A stretch of DNA of 46,806 nucleotides from an uncultured Clostridia bacterium (GCA_946484195.1 CAMLSW010000003.1:1-46806), one strand, 5' to 3'. Counted from the first letter of the stretch, positions 25,717 through 35,478 are shown. Numbers and translations: made by a program. Notes: a model not told the origin generated them from the sequence alone.

Positions 25717-26615
25717 AAGGCGAGTTTTTGATTGAAATGGGGGAGGCAGGGAAGCGTCTTGATGTGGTCTTTAACGAGCGTTTTCCGCAATTGACACGTT
25801 CTCATATAAAAAAATTGATAGAAGAGGGCACAATTCTTCTAAATAATAGCCAGCGCAAAGCAGGCGAAAAGGTTCGGGAGGGTGACCGCGTCGCCTACAG
25901 CTATGAAGAAAATAAGCCTCTTTCCGCCGAAGCCGAAGATATAGATTTTGACATTGTATACGAGGACAAGGACTTGATAGTTGTCAATAAGCCTCAGGGA
26001 CTAGTTGTCCATCCGTGCGCATCGACGAAGAGTGGTACTCTTGTAAATGGACTGTTATATAAAATAAAAGATTTGAGTGGAATAAACGGTGTTCTTCGCC
26101 CGGGCATTGTACATAGGCTTGATAAAAACACCTCAGGGCTTATGGTGGTTGCCAAAAATGATTTTGCACATCTTTCGCTTGCCAAACAAATTAAAGATAA
26201 GACTTGCAAGCGTAATTACATTGCACTTTGCGAGGGGGTATTTGGCAAAACCGAAGGCAAAATAGAGACCTTCATCGAGCGAAGTAAGTCTGACAGAAAA
26301 AAGATGGCTGTGTCTGATAAGGGCAAGAAGGCGGTTACAAACTATAAAGTTATCAAAGTTTATCCTAATTCTAAAAAAACATTGGTTGAATTTTCGCTTG
26401 AGACGGGCAGGACTCATCAAATACGCGTCCATTGCAAAACGATGAACCATCCAATTGTTGGCGATGATGTGTATGGTAAGACTGACAAAAAACTGAAAGG
26501 GCAACTGCTACATTCTTATAAGATTACGTTTGTTCATCCGCGCACTTCGCAGGAGATGACATTTGAAGTTGATTTGCCTGACTACTTTAAAGATTATATT
26601 AAAGACTTAAAATAA
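25713..26615 (+). CDS. rluD: Large-subunit pseudouridine synthase, RluD family
   Basis: Converts uridines to pseudouridine, most likely in 23S rRNA. The 300 residues have an N-terminal S4 RNA-binding domain (about res 12-70), NKPQGLVVHP (92-101), the catalytic motif HRLDKNTSGLM with Asp137, and ETGRTHQIRVH. The ATG overlaps the lspA stop; lspA-rluD is the classic Firmicute pair. Exact uridine targets cannot be told from sequence, so the symbol is by family. Confidence 0.92.
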   Translation: MKGEFLIEMGEAGKRLDVVFNERFPQLTRSHIKKLIEEGTILLNNSQRKAGEKVREGDRVAYSYEENKPLSAEAEDIDFDIVYEDKDLIVVNKPQGLVVHPCASTKSGTLVNGLLYKIKDLSGINGVLRPGIVHRLDKNTSGLMVVAKNDFAHLSLAKQIKDKTCKRNYIALCEGVFGKTEGKIETFIERSKSDRKKMAVSDKGKKAVTNYKVIKVYPNSKKTLVEFSLETGRTHQIRVHCKTMNHPIVGDDVYGKTDKKLKGQLLHSYKITFVHPRTSQEMTFEVDLPDYFKDYIKDLK

Positions 26616-26773
26616 GATTATGTAAAATTGGGAAATATTAAGATAAAAAATATCTTAATATACAATTTTTGAGATATATTATAGTTAAAATAATTAAAAA
26701 TATAAAATTTTATTTAAAATAACAAAATTTAATAACAAGATTTTGTTTTGTAACAAAATTATATGAATATAAT

Positions 26774-26803
26774 AAAAAAAATCGGCTAAATACCGATTTT
26801 TTT
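26774..26803. terminator. Bidirectional terminator
   Basis: AAAAAAATCGG, loop CTAAATA, CCGATTTTTTT. The A tract on the left and T tract on the right let it work on both strands, between rluD (+) and the converging PH-domain-like genes (-). Confidence 0.85.
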
Positions 26804-26911
26804 GTGAATTTTATGCTCATTTGTTTAATTTAATAATCATTAGCTTATTAATTTAATAATTATCATATAAAAAAGTTTCTTAATTTAATTATAACCCAAT
26901 TGCAAATGATA

Positions 26912-27298
26912 TTAAAGCTGGTCTGGAACTTGAAATTCGGTGATACCGACATTTCTTTTCTTTCTTTCAATTTCTATCATATTTGATATAAGGTCACGCA
27001 CTTTATATGGATTTTTTATATGTCTCATATGAAAGATAGGGGCGTGAGCGTCATTACTTGCAATTTCAATGGTGCCAGTCCTGAAAATTTTATCTGCAAA
27101 AGAGACAAAAAGTGTGACATCATAGCATCTGTAGACGTTGATATCGTCTATTATTGCATTTAAAAAGCCTTTGTGTCTGAAGAATTTAACCCATTCGCCT
27201 TCTTTCTTAACAATATAATATCTATAAAAAGATATAGGAAGCCCAAAATGGCGCTTTCTATCTCTCCATATAACTTCGCAGTTTTTATCAAATTTCAT
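26912..27298 (-). CDS. PH-domain-like protein 1 of tandem pair
   Basis: 128 residues, soluble. It resembles the small Clostridial PH-domain (bPH) proteins, with opening WRDRKRHFGLPISFYRYYIV, central YRCYDVTLFVSFADKIFRTGTIEI and final helix NPYKVRDLISNMIEIERKKR. SD AAGGAG. It closely resembles the next gene along its whole length (tandem duplication). It differs by a C-terminal extension VPDQL and scattered substitutions. Probably in one transcript with its twin. The ligand is unknown; bPH domains often mediate oligomerisation or membrane association. Confidence 0.75.
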   Translation of the reverse strand: MKFDKNCEVIWRDRKRHFGLPISFYRYYIVKKEGEWVKFFRHKGFLNAIIDDINVYRCYDVTLFVSFADKIFRTGTIEIASNDAHAPIFHMRHIKNPYKVRDLISNMIEIERKKRNVGITEFQVPDQL

Positions 27299-27365
27299 AG
27301 TAACTCCTTGTTAGGCTTTTAATTGTTTAAAATTCAAAAACAAAAAGCCCACGCTTTTGCAAAAA

Positions 27366-27740
27366 TTATGTTTGAAACTCGGTGATACCAACGTGACGTT
27401 TCTTTCTTTCGATTTCGATAAGTCCAGAAAGCAGGTCTCTAACCTTATATGGATTTGCAATGTGTCTCATATGGAAGGTTGGAGAACTTTCGTCATTGGC
27501 TGAGACCTCAATGGTGCCTGTTCTAAAGATTTTGTCTCCAAGTGATTGAAAGAGGGTGACATCAAAGCATCTATAGATGTTAACCTCGTCTATTATCGAA
27601 TTGAAGAAACCTTTGTGTCTAAAACTCTTTACCCATTGTCCCTCTTTTTTAACTATATAGTATCTTGTAAAAGATATTGGCAAGCCGAAGTATCTCTTTC
27701 TGTCGTGCCAAATGATTTCGCAGTCTTTATCAAACTTCAT
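27366..27740 (-). CDS. PH-domain-like protein 2 of tandem pair
   Basis: 124 residues, same layout: WHDRKRYFGLPISFTRYYIV, YRCFDVTLFQSLGDKIFRTGTIEV, NPYKVRDLLSGLIEIERKKR. SD AGGAGG. It is the upstream copy, 67 bases before its twin. WxDRKRxFGLPxSF is typical of a widespread but uncharacterised Clostridial family, so family assignment is by pattern memory only. Confidence 0.75.
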   Translation of the reverse strand: MKFDKDCEIIWHDRKRYFGLPISFTRYYIVKKEGQWVKSFRHKGFFNSIIDEVNIYRCFDVTLFQSLGDKIFRTGTIEVSANDESSPTFHMRHIANPYKVRDLLSGLIEIERKKRHVGITEFQT

Positions 27741-27814
27741 ATTTCCTCCTAAAAATAATTTATGACTATATATTCTATTTTAAATTAAAATAAACAAAAA
27801 GTAAAGAGTTTTTA

Positions 27815-27856
27815 TCAAAAAAAATAGGCAAAAAGATCAAAACTCTTTCTGCCTAT
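27815..27856 (-). terminator. Terminator of the Cys-rich gene
   Basis: Read on the minus strand: ATAGGCA, 19-base loop, TGCCTAT, then eight T. Confidence 0.75.
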
Positions 27857-27920
27857 GTAAAATGTGTGATTTAAGGGGTATTATATATGATTTTATCAAG
27901 TTTATTTTAAAATTTATCTA

Positions 27921-28127
27921 TTATTTGCAAGAGCAACCATTGCCGCAGCATCCGCACAAGAGTAAAAGTATTATTAGAGTGCAACAATCCATTCCGCAAC
28001 CGTTATTGCCATTGCCACAAAGGCATTGGAGAAGGATTATCCAGATTAAAAGCGAGCAGCAGTCACAACCATTGTTGCAACCAGAGCCAAAGCCCCCACC
28101 GCAAGATGAGTTGTTAAAAAAGTTCAT
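27921..28127 (-). CDS. Small Cys/Gly-rich protein
   Basis: 68 residues with 14 cysteines. Gly/Asn/Cys-rich opening, then two related blocks, GCDCCSLLIWIILLQCLCGNG and GMDCCTLIILLLLCGCCGNG, each a DCC pair, an aliphatic stretch and a CxC or CC end. SD AGGAGG and a terminator support expression. It resembles proteins annotated in Clostridia as chorion-class high-cysteine proteins. A spore-coat or envelope role is a guess from composition and the sporulating host. Confidence 0.75.
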   Translation of the reverse strand: MNFFNNSSCGGGFGSGCNNGCDCCSLLIWIILLQCLCGNGNNGCGMDCCTLIILLLLCGCCGNGCSCK

Positions 28128-28427
28128 TTGTTCCTCCTAAAAGTTTCTTATGTAATTGAAAGATTTTCCTTTCACATTATCATACTACTAAAAATACCCA
28201 AAAAGTGTGCAAGAATTATCTTTTTTTCTCTAGAAAATTTTTCGACAAAACAAGTGCTTTTTAGACAGCATACTTTTGGGGACACTTTCGCACAATAGAC
28301 GTGAAGATATTTCTTCAAAACAAAATGTATTTTCACAATTTTGGCTTAAAAAGTTCTCCAGTAGCGCCTAAAAATCAAAGATATTTGGCTGTTGTGATAA
28401 AATATTTTGTTTTATTGTTATTTTTTG
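28128..28427. other. Divergent intergenic region
   Basis: About 300 bp between the minus-strand Cys-rich gene and the large surface gene. It holds the SD of the former (28132-28138) and AT-rich DNA. I see no repeat module and no convincing promoter for the minus strand. Confidence 0.5.
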
Positions 28428-28456
28428 TTGACTTAAGAAAAAAAATAGTTTAAAAT
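28428..28456 (+). promoter_or_regulatory. Promoter of the large surface protein
   Basis: TTGACT, 17 bp, TAAAAT, followed by AGGG, as in the promoters at 3386, 3541, 23225 and 38659. Confidence 0.7.
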
Positions 28457-28496
28457 AGGGTGTTACTAAATTTATAATGTAATTGAGAGGTTATAT

Positions 28497-31400
28497 ATGA
28501 CTAAATCTAAATCTAAGACTAAAGGACTTTTTAAAGGAGTTGCACTTGGTTTTGCACTAGTTCTATGCAGCGCATTTTTCCCAGTAAACGCAATTGCACG
28601 CGCAGAGAGAAACTTTGTAGGCGAAACTGAGTCAAAAGAAAACACTCACAGAATTTCTGTAGACGGCGCAGTAGAGGAAAATGATAACTCGGCAACCGTA
28701 ATTAGAGGGGATGACTTCACAATTCCTCAAGGCGTTTATTATAATGGTACAAGCCCTGAAGGACACGTAATTGGTACAACAGTATCATCACCAATCACAG
28801 TATCTAAAGTAGATGTAATTTACAAAGGTACAAGCGAAAGAGTCATCGAGACAATTACTGGGCTTTCATCTTTTACCGACCAAACATTTACAGCAACTAG
28901 CAGAGGTACTTATATCATTCGCTACACTGTTATTGATAATGGCGTTGAATACACCTATGATTTTAACGTTCAATGTACAATATCTGAAGAGGTAAGCTTT
29001 GAGTTTAGAGGCAATGATGCAAACATCATACCATCACACTATGACAAGGCTTACGCAAATAGCAAAAACATTGTTCTTCCACTTCCTAACGTGAATGACG
29101 AAGATGGGGACACAGTTTTATCAAGCGAAACAAGTGAAAACTATGTGATTGACCTTGACAGCCGTCCAACATATACACCAGATGGTGAGAATTCATTTGT
29201 ATACATCAGCCTTACTGGTGGCAGTATGGATGAGGGCGGAAACTACAATGTTAAAATCAAGAAGAACGAAGATACTGGCGAGTTCTATATTGACGGAGCA
29301 GACCTTGCAAGCATTGATAGTGGTTCTGAGTTTACAATCACATACTATTTCTATGAGATAAGAGAGAACGGCAATATCTCATACATCAATTCAACAACAA
29401 GAACGTTTACAGTTCACGATGACTATTATCACACTACAAGCAATGGGGACGCAGGCTATACGCTTAATGCAAGTTTCTCAACAACACCACCAGACAGTGC
29501 AATTGTAGGTGTTGAGGTAGACCTTCCAACTGTAACTGGTACAACATCGGCAAGCAACTCTCCATCAAGTGAGGCTGTTGATGTATACTATTCACTTCAA
29601 GTTATGAAGATGGATGATAATGATAGATACACTATCGATGTTACAAGCGAAGTTTATGATGAGATTGAAAACACCTTCAAGGCAGTTGAGGAAGGCTCAT
29701 ATAGATTTATCTATACAGTAAAAGATTTCTATGGCAACACTGCAAGCACTTCAAGTACAACATTTACTATCACTAACGTAGAGGACACTCAGCAAGCTAC
29801 ACCTATTATGTATGATGCAGGTGAGGTAGAGCTTGACGAAGATGGAAACTATCTTGATATAAGCTACAAGCTTAAGTCTCAAACAGTTAATAGAAATATC
29901 ATTATGTACGCTATAACTGGTACAGACAATATGGTTGATGATGAAGATATCACCTTAAAGAGAGTTATCAGAGACGCAACTACTACAAGATTTGAAATTA
30001 CCGAGTACAACGACAAAAACCTTATCTTTGCGCCAGGTGTTGCAAGTGGGCAAGATAGCACTATGGCAAACATCTATACTCAGATTTTGGCTGACAACTT
30101 TGATATTTATAGACAAATGGCAATCGATAAACTTTCTAAAGATAGCATTGACCTTGATGACCCTAATGACATCAGAGATTGGCTCATTGAAAATAACTAT
30201 CTCATAGTTACTACAAACTGGAACCAAGACCCAACAGGTGCTAACATCTTAAATAAGGGTGATACTGGATACTCAACAACTGTTGGTGACCAAACAGCAA
30301 AAGATAAGATGGCAGAGAAAGGTTTTGCATTCCTTCAATCTACAAGCAGTGGCGGACAATATCCATTCTCAGCAAGAACATATTACTTTGACTACTATGC
30401 TGACGATAACACTGGCAACAATTCTGAAAGAAGAGAAGTTTATAGAATTATCACACAAGAGAGCGTAAGCGATACCGTAGCTCCAACTATTGATTTCTCT
30501 TCAGACCTTCAAACAGCTTATCTTCCAACAGATACAATCACATTTAACACTGCAACTGCAAGTGACACAATAGATAATTCAAACAGAACATCTAGCGTAA
30601 AAGTTGTTACTGCATATAGATTTTTAAATGGCGATAACACTCCAGTATCAAATGATAGCACTGGAACAACCAAGACATTACAATTTGTTGTAAATGATGA
30701 CGTTGTTACAAGCGGTGGAAGCCAAATAAGCTGGATAGAAGAGAGCAAGAACGCTACTACTGGTCTTGTAACAAGCGAGGGCTGGTTCTTTGACACTTCT
30801 CTTACTGAGTACTCAATCGATTTAAGAAATGCACCATCTGATGCAGAAACACTTGAAATTTTTGCATATGCCGTTGACGATTATGGCAATATTGCATTCT
30901 TCAGCAGAAAGATTACAATTGTAAACACTGCAGATGACGATATGCCTGTTCTTGTAAACGTTAAAAACGCACCTGATGCAACTGCAGAAGAACAAACATA
31001 CCTTGCAGGTGACAAAGAAGGAATAACTCTTCCTACACTCGAATATAAAGACTCTCGTCCTGAGTATATGAGCGCCGAGGTTACTATTTACAGAGTGACA
31101 ACTTCAGGTGATGGTGCTGATATGGTTACAACAAGAGAACTTGTTCAAGGCTCAAATATGTCCACTGACCCTGACACATACAGAGGAATGTTCACTGTAT
31201 ATGGTGGTAAGTTTACCGCTTCAGTTGGTGGAACATATCAAGTTATCGTAACTGTAACAGATGCAAGTAAACATACACTTTCAACATACTTCACATATTA
31301 TGTTGAGGAGTCTGGCGTAGTTGAAGACCCTGAAATTTCTAATATTACAAGTGAACCTGTTGATATTCAACAAAATGAACCATATTATCTTGAATCACCA

Positions 31401-32813
31401 AGACTTACAGTGAGTGAATCTGAACTCTTTGGTTACATTGGTCTTGATGAAACAGATGACTCAAACACATCAACATACTACACTGTTTCTGCAGTATCTG
31501 CAACACACAGTGATGGCTATGAGCTTACTCAAAACTGGTTTACTGGCGTTAGAAAGGGAACATACAAACTTCAATATACAGTATTCCTTATGAGATATAG
31601 AGCTGATAGATTACTTGAAGAGGGTATAAGTTCAGCAGAGGCAGGTATTTATCTTGAAGATGGCAAGCTTAAGTACAAAGAGGCAGGCGCATCATCAACC
31701 TCATACTATATCTACTTTGAGAGAAACTATGACGAAGAGGGTAACCTTGTTGGCTATACTCCTACTATGAACACATCTCTTGATGGTTCAGGCACTGCAT
31801 TAGTTGTACCAGAAGGTCAAACAATGCAAGAGGCAGTTGAAGAAAAGGTTGGTGACCTTGTAAAATTCTTCGCTCCTCAAAGCGAAATTCAAACTTTGAC
31901 TGTATCAGAAGTTGGTATCAATATCTATATTGACAGTAGCGCATATGAGAAGAATCAATATCCAACTATTAATGAAAGCAATCCAAACCTTGTAACAATT
32001 GTAAGACCAGAGATTGAAATAATTGGTAAGGGTGGCATAAACGAAGAGGACTCTCAAGTTATAATCAACTGCACATCTGATGGTTCAACCACACCAATAG
32101 CTACTATATCATTTGCTGAATGGGAAAGCGCAATCGCAGATAACTCTAACAACTTTGTTGTTGAAGGCGAAACTATAAAGCTTAAACTTATCAGAAATGG
32201 AACATACACAATCAGATATGAAGTTCAAGGCAGCGATGGTTACGCAAATGTTGGAGAGCCAAGAGTGCTTGAATATACGATATCGAATGGTGATGTTATT
32301 AAACCAACTGTAAAAATTTTAGATTTAGACAACATTGCAAAGGCAACATATAAGCCAGGAGAGACATTGGTTATTAACTTGTCTGAAGATGTACTTGATT
32401 TAAGAGATAATGTTACAACTAGCCGTGATGAGCTTATAAGCGAGCTTAACATAACAATAACAAACAATGATACAGGCAAAAGCGATACAATCGAAAACAA
32501 AGGTGAAGGCGAATTCATTTCGTATGAATATGAACTTGAAGAAGTTGGTAATTACACTGTATCAATAACTGTTACAGACCAAGCTGGCAACACAAGTGAG
32601 GCTGCAACATTCTCATTTGATGTTACTTCAGAAGGATCTGACCCTGTTGATGTACAAGAAGTTCTTGGCGGAATATTAATTGCACTTTCAGTTGCCGTTC
32701 TTGCAGGTGTTGTAGTTTACTTCGTTGTTTCTAAAGTTAAACTTGATAAACGTGCAAAAGGATATCAACAAGAGAACAAAAAACTAGACAAGAAAGACAA
32801 GCAAGATAAGTAA
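28497..32813 (+). CDS. Large membrane-anchored surface protein
   Basis: 1438 residues. Lys/Ser-rich N-terminus with a signal peptide (hydrophobic res 12-31, likely cleaved near AIARA). The extracellular region is long, acidic, and Thr/Ser/Asp/Tyr-rich. It has repeated Ig-like or cadherin-like segments with recurring GTYxIRYTV, GSYRFIYTVKDFYGNTAS and GNYTVSITVTDQAGNTSEA motifs, each ending a beta domain. A single C-terminal membrane helix (about res 1392-1413) and a basic tail KVKLDKRAKG.. replace a sortase signal. Likely adhesin or S-layer-like protein. SD GAGAGG, weak. Monocistronic. Confidence 0.8.
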   Translation: MTKSKSKTKGLFKGVALGFALVLCSAFFPVNAIARAERNFVGETESKENTHRISVDGAVEENDNSATVIRGDDFTIPQGVYYNGTSPEGHVIGTTVSSPITVSKVDVIYKGTSERVIETITGLSSFTDQTFTATSRGTYIIRYTVIDNGVEYTYDFNVQCTISEEVSFEFRGNDANIIPSHYDKAYANSKNIVLPLPNVNDEDGDTVLSSETSENYVIDLDSRPTYTPDGENSFVYISLTGGSMDEGGNYNVKIKKNEDTGEFYIDGADLASIDSGSEFTITYYFYEIRENGNISYINSTTRTFTVHDDYYHTTSNGDAGYTLNASFSTTPPDSAIVGVEVDLPTVTGTTSASNSPSSEAVDVYYSLQVMKMDDNDRYTIDVTSEVYDEIENTFKAVEEGSYRFIYTVKDFYGNTASTSSTTFTITNVEDTQQATPIMYDAGEVELDEDGNYLDISYKLKSQTVNRNIIMYAITGTDNMVDDEDITLKRVIRDATTTRFEITEYNDKNLIFAPGVASGQDSTMANIYTQILADNFDIYRQMAIDKLSKDSIDLDDPNDIRDWLIENNYLIVTTNWNQDPTGANILNKGDTGYSTTVGDQTAKDKMAEKGFAFLQSTSSGGQYPFSARTYYFDYYADDNTGNNSERREVYRIITQESVSDTVAPTIDFSSDLQTAYLPTDTITFNTATASDTIDNSNRTSSVKVVTAYRFLNGDNTPVSNDSTGTTKTLQFVVNDDVVTSGGSQISWIEESKNATTGLVTSEGWFFDTSLTEYSIDLRNAPSDAETLEIFAYAVDDYGNIAFFSRKITIVNTADDDMPVLVNVKNAPDATAEEQTYLAGDKEGITLPTLEYKDSRPEYMSAEVTIYRVTTSGDGADMVTTRELVQGSNMSTDPDTYRGMFTVYGGKFTASVGGTYQVIVTVTDASKHTLSTYFTYYVEESGVVEDPEISNITSEPVDIQQNEPYYLESPRLTVSESELFGYIGLDETDDSNTSTYYTVSAVSATHSDGYELTQNWFTGVRKGTYKLQYTVFLMRYRADRLLEEGISSAEAGIYLEDGKLKYKEAGASSTSYYIYFERNYDEEGNLVGYTPTMNTSLDGSGTALVVPEGQTMQEAVEEKVGDLVKFFAPQSEIQTLTVSEVGINIYIDSSAYEKNQYPTINESNPNLVTIVRPEIEIIGKGGINEEDSQVIINCTSDGSTTPIATISFAEWESAIADNSNNFVVEGETIKLKLIRNGTYTIRYEVQGSDGYANVGEPRVLEYTISNGDVIKPTVKILDLDNIAKATYKPGETLVINLSEDVLDLRDNVTTSRDELISELNITITNNDTGKSDTIENKGEGEFISYEYELEEVGNYTVSITVTDQAGNTSEAATFSFDVTSEGSDPVDVQEVLGGILIALSVAVLAGVVVYFVVSKVKLDKRAKGYQQENKKLDKKDKQDK

Positions 32814-32827
32814 TTCGTATATTTTAC

Positions 32828-32860
32828 AAAAAACTCATTAATAATCTTAATGAGTTTTTT
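32828..32860 (+). terminator. Intrinsic terminator after the surface gene
   Basis: Perfect 13-bp stem AAAAAACTCATTA / TAATGAGTTTTTT, loop ATAATCT. Confidence 0.88.
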
Positions 32861-33046
32861 GTTTGTTTTTTTTAAAATTTTGACATTATAAAATTAATAT
32901 ATCAGCCTATTCATCTTGCCTTCAATAACTCAAGGATTATTTATAAAATTATTATTATACAAAATCATTTAAATCGCGATATTGTTTTTAGGAAAAATCA
33001 CAGGCGTAAATCTAAACAAGTAAAATAGATAAATTGGCTTTTTTGC

Positions 33047-33239
33047 TTGACAAAGTGTCATAGATATGATATATTATTAATCGTATCCGTATGCAAAAGG
33101 TTAAAAAGTCTATAAAAATTGTAAAAATTTATAAATAAAACAATTTTATTGCAAACGACTTTACTTTTATAAGGTTGACTTAAAGTTTGCATAGTAGCAC
33201 CTGTACAGCAACGAGATTGGTTAGAGGAGGTAAATAAAT
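33047..33239 (+). promoter_or_regulatory. rplU promoter and L21-type leader
   Basis: TTGACA (33047-33052), 17 bp, TATATT (33070-33075) with TG one base upstream. The leader of about 160 nt folds GCAAA..CTTTA against TAAAG TTTGC (about 33151-33191) and ends with GCACCTGTACAGCAACGAGA before the SD. Firmicute rplU genes are known to carry an L21 autoregulatory leader; assignment to that class is inference. The gap from 32861 to the promoter shows nothing else. Confidence 0.6.
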
Positions 33240-33548
33240 ATGTTCGCAGTAGTTCAAAGCGGTGGCAAACAATACAAGGTTAGCGAAAACGATGTTATCA
33301 GCGTTGAAAAACTTGACAATGCTGTAGGCGATAAGGTTAAGCTTGATGTATTGCTAATTAGTGATAACGGCAGTGTTGTTGCTGGTAGTCCTATAGTTCA
33401 AGGTGCTGTTTGTGAAGCTGAAGTTGTTGCTCACGGAAAGGGTGACAAGATTATAGTTTTCAAATACAAACCAAAAAAGAACGAAAGAAAGAAACAAGGC
33501 CATAGACAACCATTCACTCAATTAAAGATATTGTCAATTAAAAAATAG
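33240..33548 (+). CDS. rplU: Ribosomal protein L21
   Basis: 50S protein, 102 residues: MFAVVQSGGKQYKVSEND at the start and the signature KKNERKKQGHRQPFTQLKI at the end. Good SD AGAGGAGG. First gene of the conserved rplU-prp-rpmA operon. Confidence 0.97.
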   Translation: MFAVVQSGGKQYKVSENDVISVEKLDNAVGDKVKLDVLLISDNGSVVAGSPIVQGAVCEAEVVAHGKGDKIIVFKYKPKKNERKKQGHRQPFTQLKILSIKK

Positions 33549-33555
33549 GTTTTTT

Positions 33556-33876
33556 ATGACAAAGATTACTTTTTATAAAAAAAATAATTTGATTTTAGGG
33601 TTTGAGGTAAGTGGTCACACAGGCAAAGATGATTATGGTAAAGATTTACTATGTTGCCAAATCTCGACTGTTGCTCAAATGGCAGTTTTAAGTGTAAAAG
33701 AGATTTTAAAAATAGATGCCTTTTGTGAAATAATAGATGGTTATTTAAAAGTGATGGTCAACAAAAATGTCGAAAATGAAAAATTGCAATTTTTGTTTGA
33801 AACTTGCTTAAAATCTTTTAAATCTATTATCATTGATGAAAAAAAATATGCAAAATTGGAGGTAAAAAATGTTTAA
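33556..33876 (+). CDS. prp: Ribosomal-processing cysteine protease Prp
   Basis: Cleaves the N-terminal extension of L27 in Firmicutes. The 106 residues have His21 in VSGHTG and Cys33 in DLLCCQIS, twelve apart as in the S. aureus enzyme (H22, C34). Lies seven bases after rplU with little SD and overlaps rpmA by eight bases. Its substrate is encoded directly downstream. Confidence 0.93.
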   Translation: MTKITFYKKNNLILGFEVSGHTGKDDYGKDLLCCQISTVAQMAVLSVKEILKIDAFCEIIDGYLKVMVNKNVENEKLQFLFETCLKSFKSIIIDEKKYAKLEVKNV

Positions 33877-34144
33877 GTTTAATGCTCAACTTTTTGCTCA
33901 TAAAAAGGGTGGTGGTAGCACTAAAAATGGCCGTGATTCTCAAAGCAAAAGACTTGGTGTCAAGGCTTATGGTGGTGAGGCTGTTACTGCTGGCTCAATT
34001 ATTGTAAGGCAAAGAGGTACAAAAATTTACCCAGGACAAAATGTTGGAATGGGAAAAGATTACACTTTATATGCTCTCTGCGATGGAGTTGTAAAGTTTG
34101 GACAAAGCAACGCTAAAAAAACTGTTTCAGTAGTTGCTGATTAA
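33869..34144 (+). CDS. rpmA: Ribosomal protein L27 with Prp-cleaved extension
   Basis: 50S protein near the peptidyl-transferase centre. 91 residues. The N-terminus [24 protein letters not shown] has the Firmicute extension; by analogy with S. aureus, Prp should cut between Phe9 and Ala10 to expose mature AHKKG. SD GGAGG inside prp; the ATG overlaps the prp stop. Confidence 0.97.
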   Translation: MFKFNAQLFAHKKGGGSTKNGRDSQSKRLGVKAYGGEAVTAGSIIVRQRGTKIYPGQNVGMGKDYTLYALCDGVVKFGQSNAKKTVSVVAD

Positions 34145-34152
34145 ATATGATT

Positions 34153-34179
34153 AAAATAACCTTTCGAGGTTATTTTTTT
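34153..34179 (+). terminator. Intrinsic terminator after rpmA
   Basis: AAAATAACC, loop TTTCGA, GGTTATTTT, then T. Confidence 0.8.
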
Positions 34180-34475
34180 ATGCAAATTTTTAGGCATTAT
34201 TGTAAAAAATTTTTTATTAATAAATTTATTTGTGTTTGAGTATTAGATAAAAAATGCAAAGCTTATAACTTTTCTTAATTTGACTTTTAACTTTATCAAA
34301 TTATTGTGCAAAAATATTAAAATTTATCAAATTTAACAATATAGTTGATATCAAAATTTAATTATCAATACAAATCGGACATTTATTTTATTTAACATTA
34401 TGGATAAATCTCTAGTCTTTTTGTGTTTTTCAATAAAATTGTCATTTTTTGTAGAAGAAGGGCATAGTTTATCTT
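34180..34475. other. AT-rich gap before the PRC-barrel gene
   Basis: About 295 bp of AT-rich DNA. A TTGATA/TATCAA inverted repeat (about 34345-34369) is the only structure seen; no confident promoter. Confidence 0.4.
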
Positions 34476-34763
34476 GTGGAAAGTACATTTATTGAATTAA
34501 GGTGTAAAGAAGTTGTCAATGTCCTAGATGGTCGTAGGCTTGGGCATATTATTGATATGGTGTTTGACCTAGGCTCTGCAAGAGTGCTTGGCTTCATTGT
34601 TCCGGGCGAAAAAACAGGCTGGAATTTTTTAAAGAATTCAAATCAATTGTTTATTCCCTATGGTTGTGTGGTAAGAATAGGTGAAGACACCATTTTAGTG
34701 GAATTGCCAGCGCAAGGCGTTCCAACAAATCCCTATATTTTATCGTCATCTGATAAGAAATAA
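34476..34763 (+). CDS. PRC-barrel protein, YlmC/YmxH family
   Basis: 95 residues. IELRCKEVVNVLDGRRLGHIIDMVFD and VLGFIVPGE, then IPYGCVVRIGEDTILVEL, match the small PRC-barrel sporulation-associated family of spore formers (YlmC/YmxH). Function is not firmly known. Start is GTG at 34476 with a weak SD GAAGAAGGG 15 bases upstream. It stands alone between rpmA and the convergent nrdR. Confidence 0.8.
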   Translation: MESTFIELRCKEVVNVLDGRRLGHIIDMVFDLGSARVLGFIVPGEKTGWNFLKNSNQLFIPYGCVVRIGEDTILVELPAQGVPTNPYILSSSDKK

Positions 34764-34861
34764 GTTTATCATATTAGTAAGATTAATTTATTGTAAATCA
34801 TATTAAAATGATGCAATTTGTTGGGGGCTATTGTTGTTTTTATTGCGTATTTTGAAATTAT

Positions 34862-34892
34862 AAAAAAGTCATACAAAATTAATTGTATGGCT
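34862..34892 (-). terminator. nrdR terminator
   Basis: Minus strand: AGCCATACAA, loop TTAATT, TTGTATGACT (one G-T pair), then six T. May also act on the plus strand. Confidence 0.65.
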
Positions 34893-34942
34893 CTTATTTT
34901 TTAGTGTAAAATAAAAAATCTATTTAAAATTATATTTTAATG

Positions 34943-35380
34943 TTAAATTGTCTCAAAAAAGTTTTTAAAGTCCTCTACATTTTGAAAATCTTTAAATACA
35001 GAAGCGTATCTAATATAGGCAACTTCGTCAAGGTCTTTTAATGCTTTTAAAACCATTTCACCGATGGTTGACGCCTTTACCTCTTGCAGATTTCTGTTTT
35101 GCACGGTAAGCTCAATATCATCAATAATCTTTTTAATATCCTCTTCACTTACTGGTCGTTTGGCGCAGGCTTTTGCAATGCCGTCTTTAAGTTTAGAGCT
35201 ATCATAATTTTGCCTTGAGCCATCCTTTTTGATAACTAAAAAAGGTATTTTTTCTATAATTTCATATGTCGTAAACCTTCGACCGCAATTGTTACATTCT
35301 CTTCTGCGTCTTATAGTATCGTCAAAATTTCTTGAGTCCAAAACCTTATTATCTTCGCTCCCGCAAAATATACATTTCAT
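34943..35380 (-). CDS. nrdR: Transcriptional repressor NrdR
   Basis: ATP/dATP-sensing repressor of ribonucleotide reductase genes. The 145 residues have a zinc ribbon with Cys3, Cys6, Cys29 and Cys32 (MKCIFCG.. ..CNNCGRRFTTYE), then an ATP-cone (PFLVIKKDGSRQNYD.. ..YIRYASVFKDF). The ATG at 35380 has SD AAGGAG; an in-frame ATG 27 bases upstream would add nine residues not found in the family. Confidence 0.95.
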   Translation of the reverse strand: MKCIFCGSEDNKVLDSRNFDDTIRRRRECNNCGRRFTTYEIIEKIPFLVIKKDGSRQNYDSSKLKDGIAKACAKRPVSEEDIKKIIDDIELTVQNRNLQEVKASTIGEMVLKALKDLDEVAYIRYASVFKDFQNVEDFKNFFETI

Positions 35381-35478
35381 AACTATCTCCTTAATATATT
35401 TTAACACATTTTTATGGTCTTTTCAAATACTTTTCAAAAAAAGTCATATAACGACAAAAAATTAAATAAATTTATACT

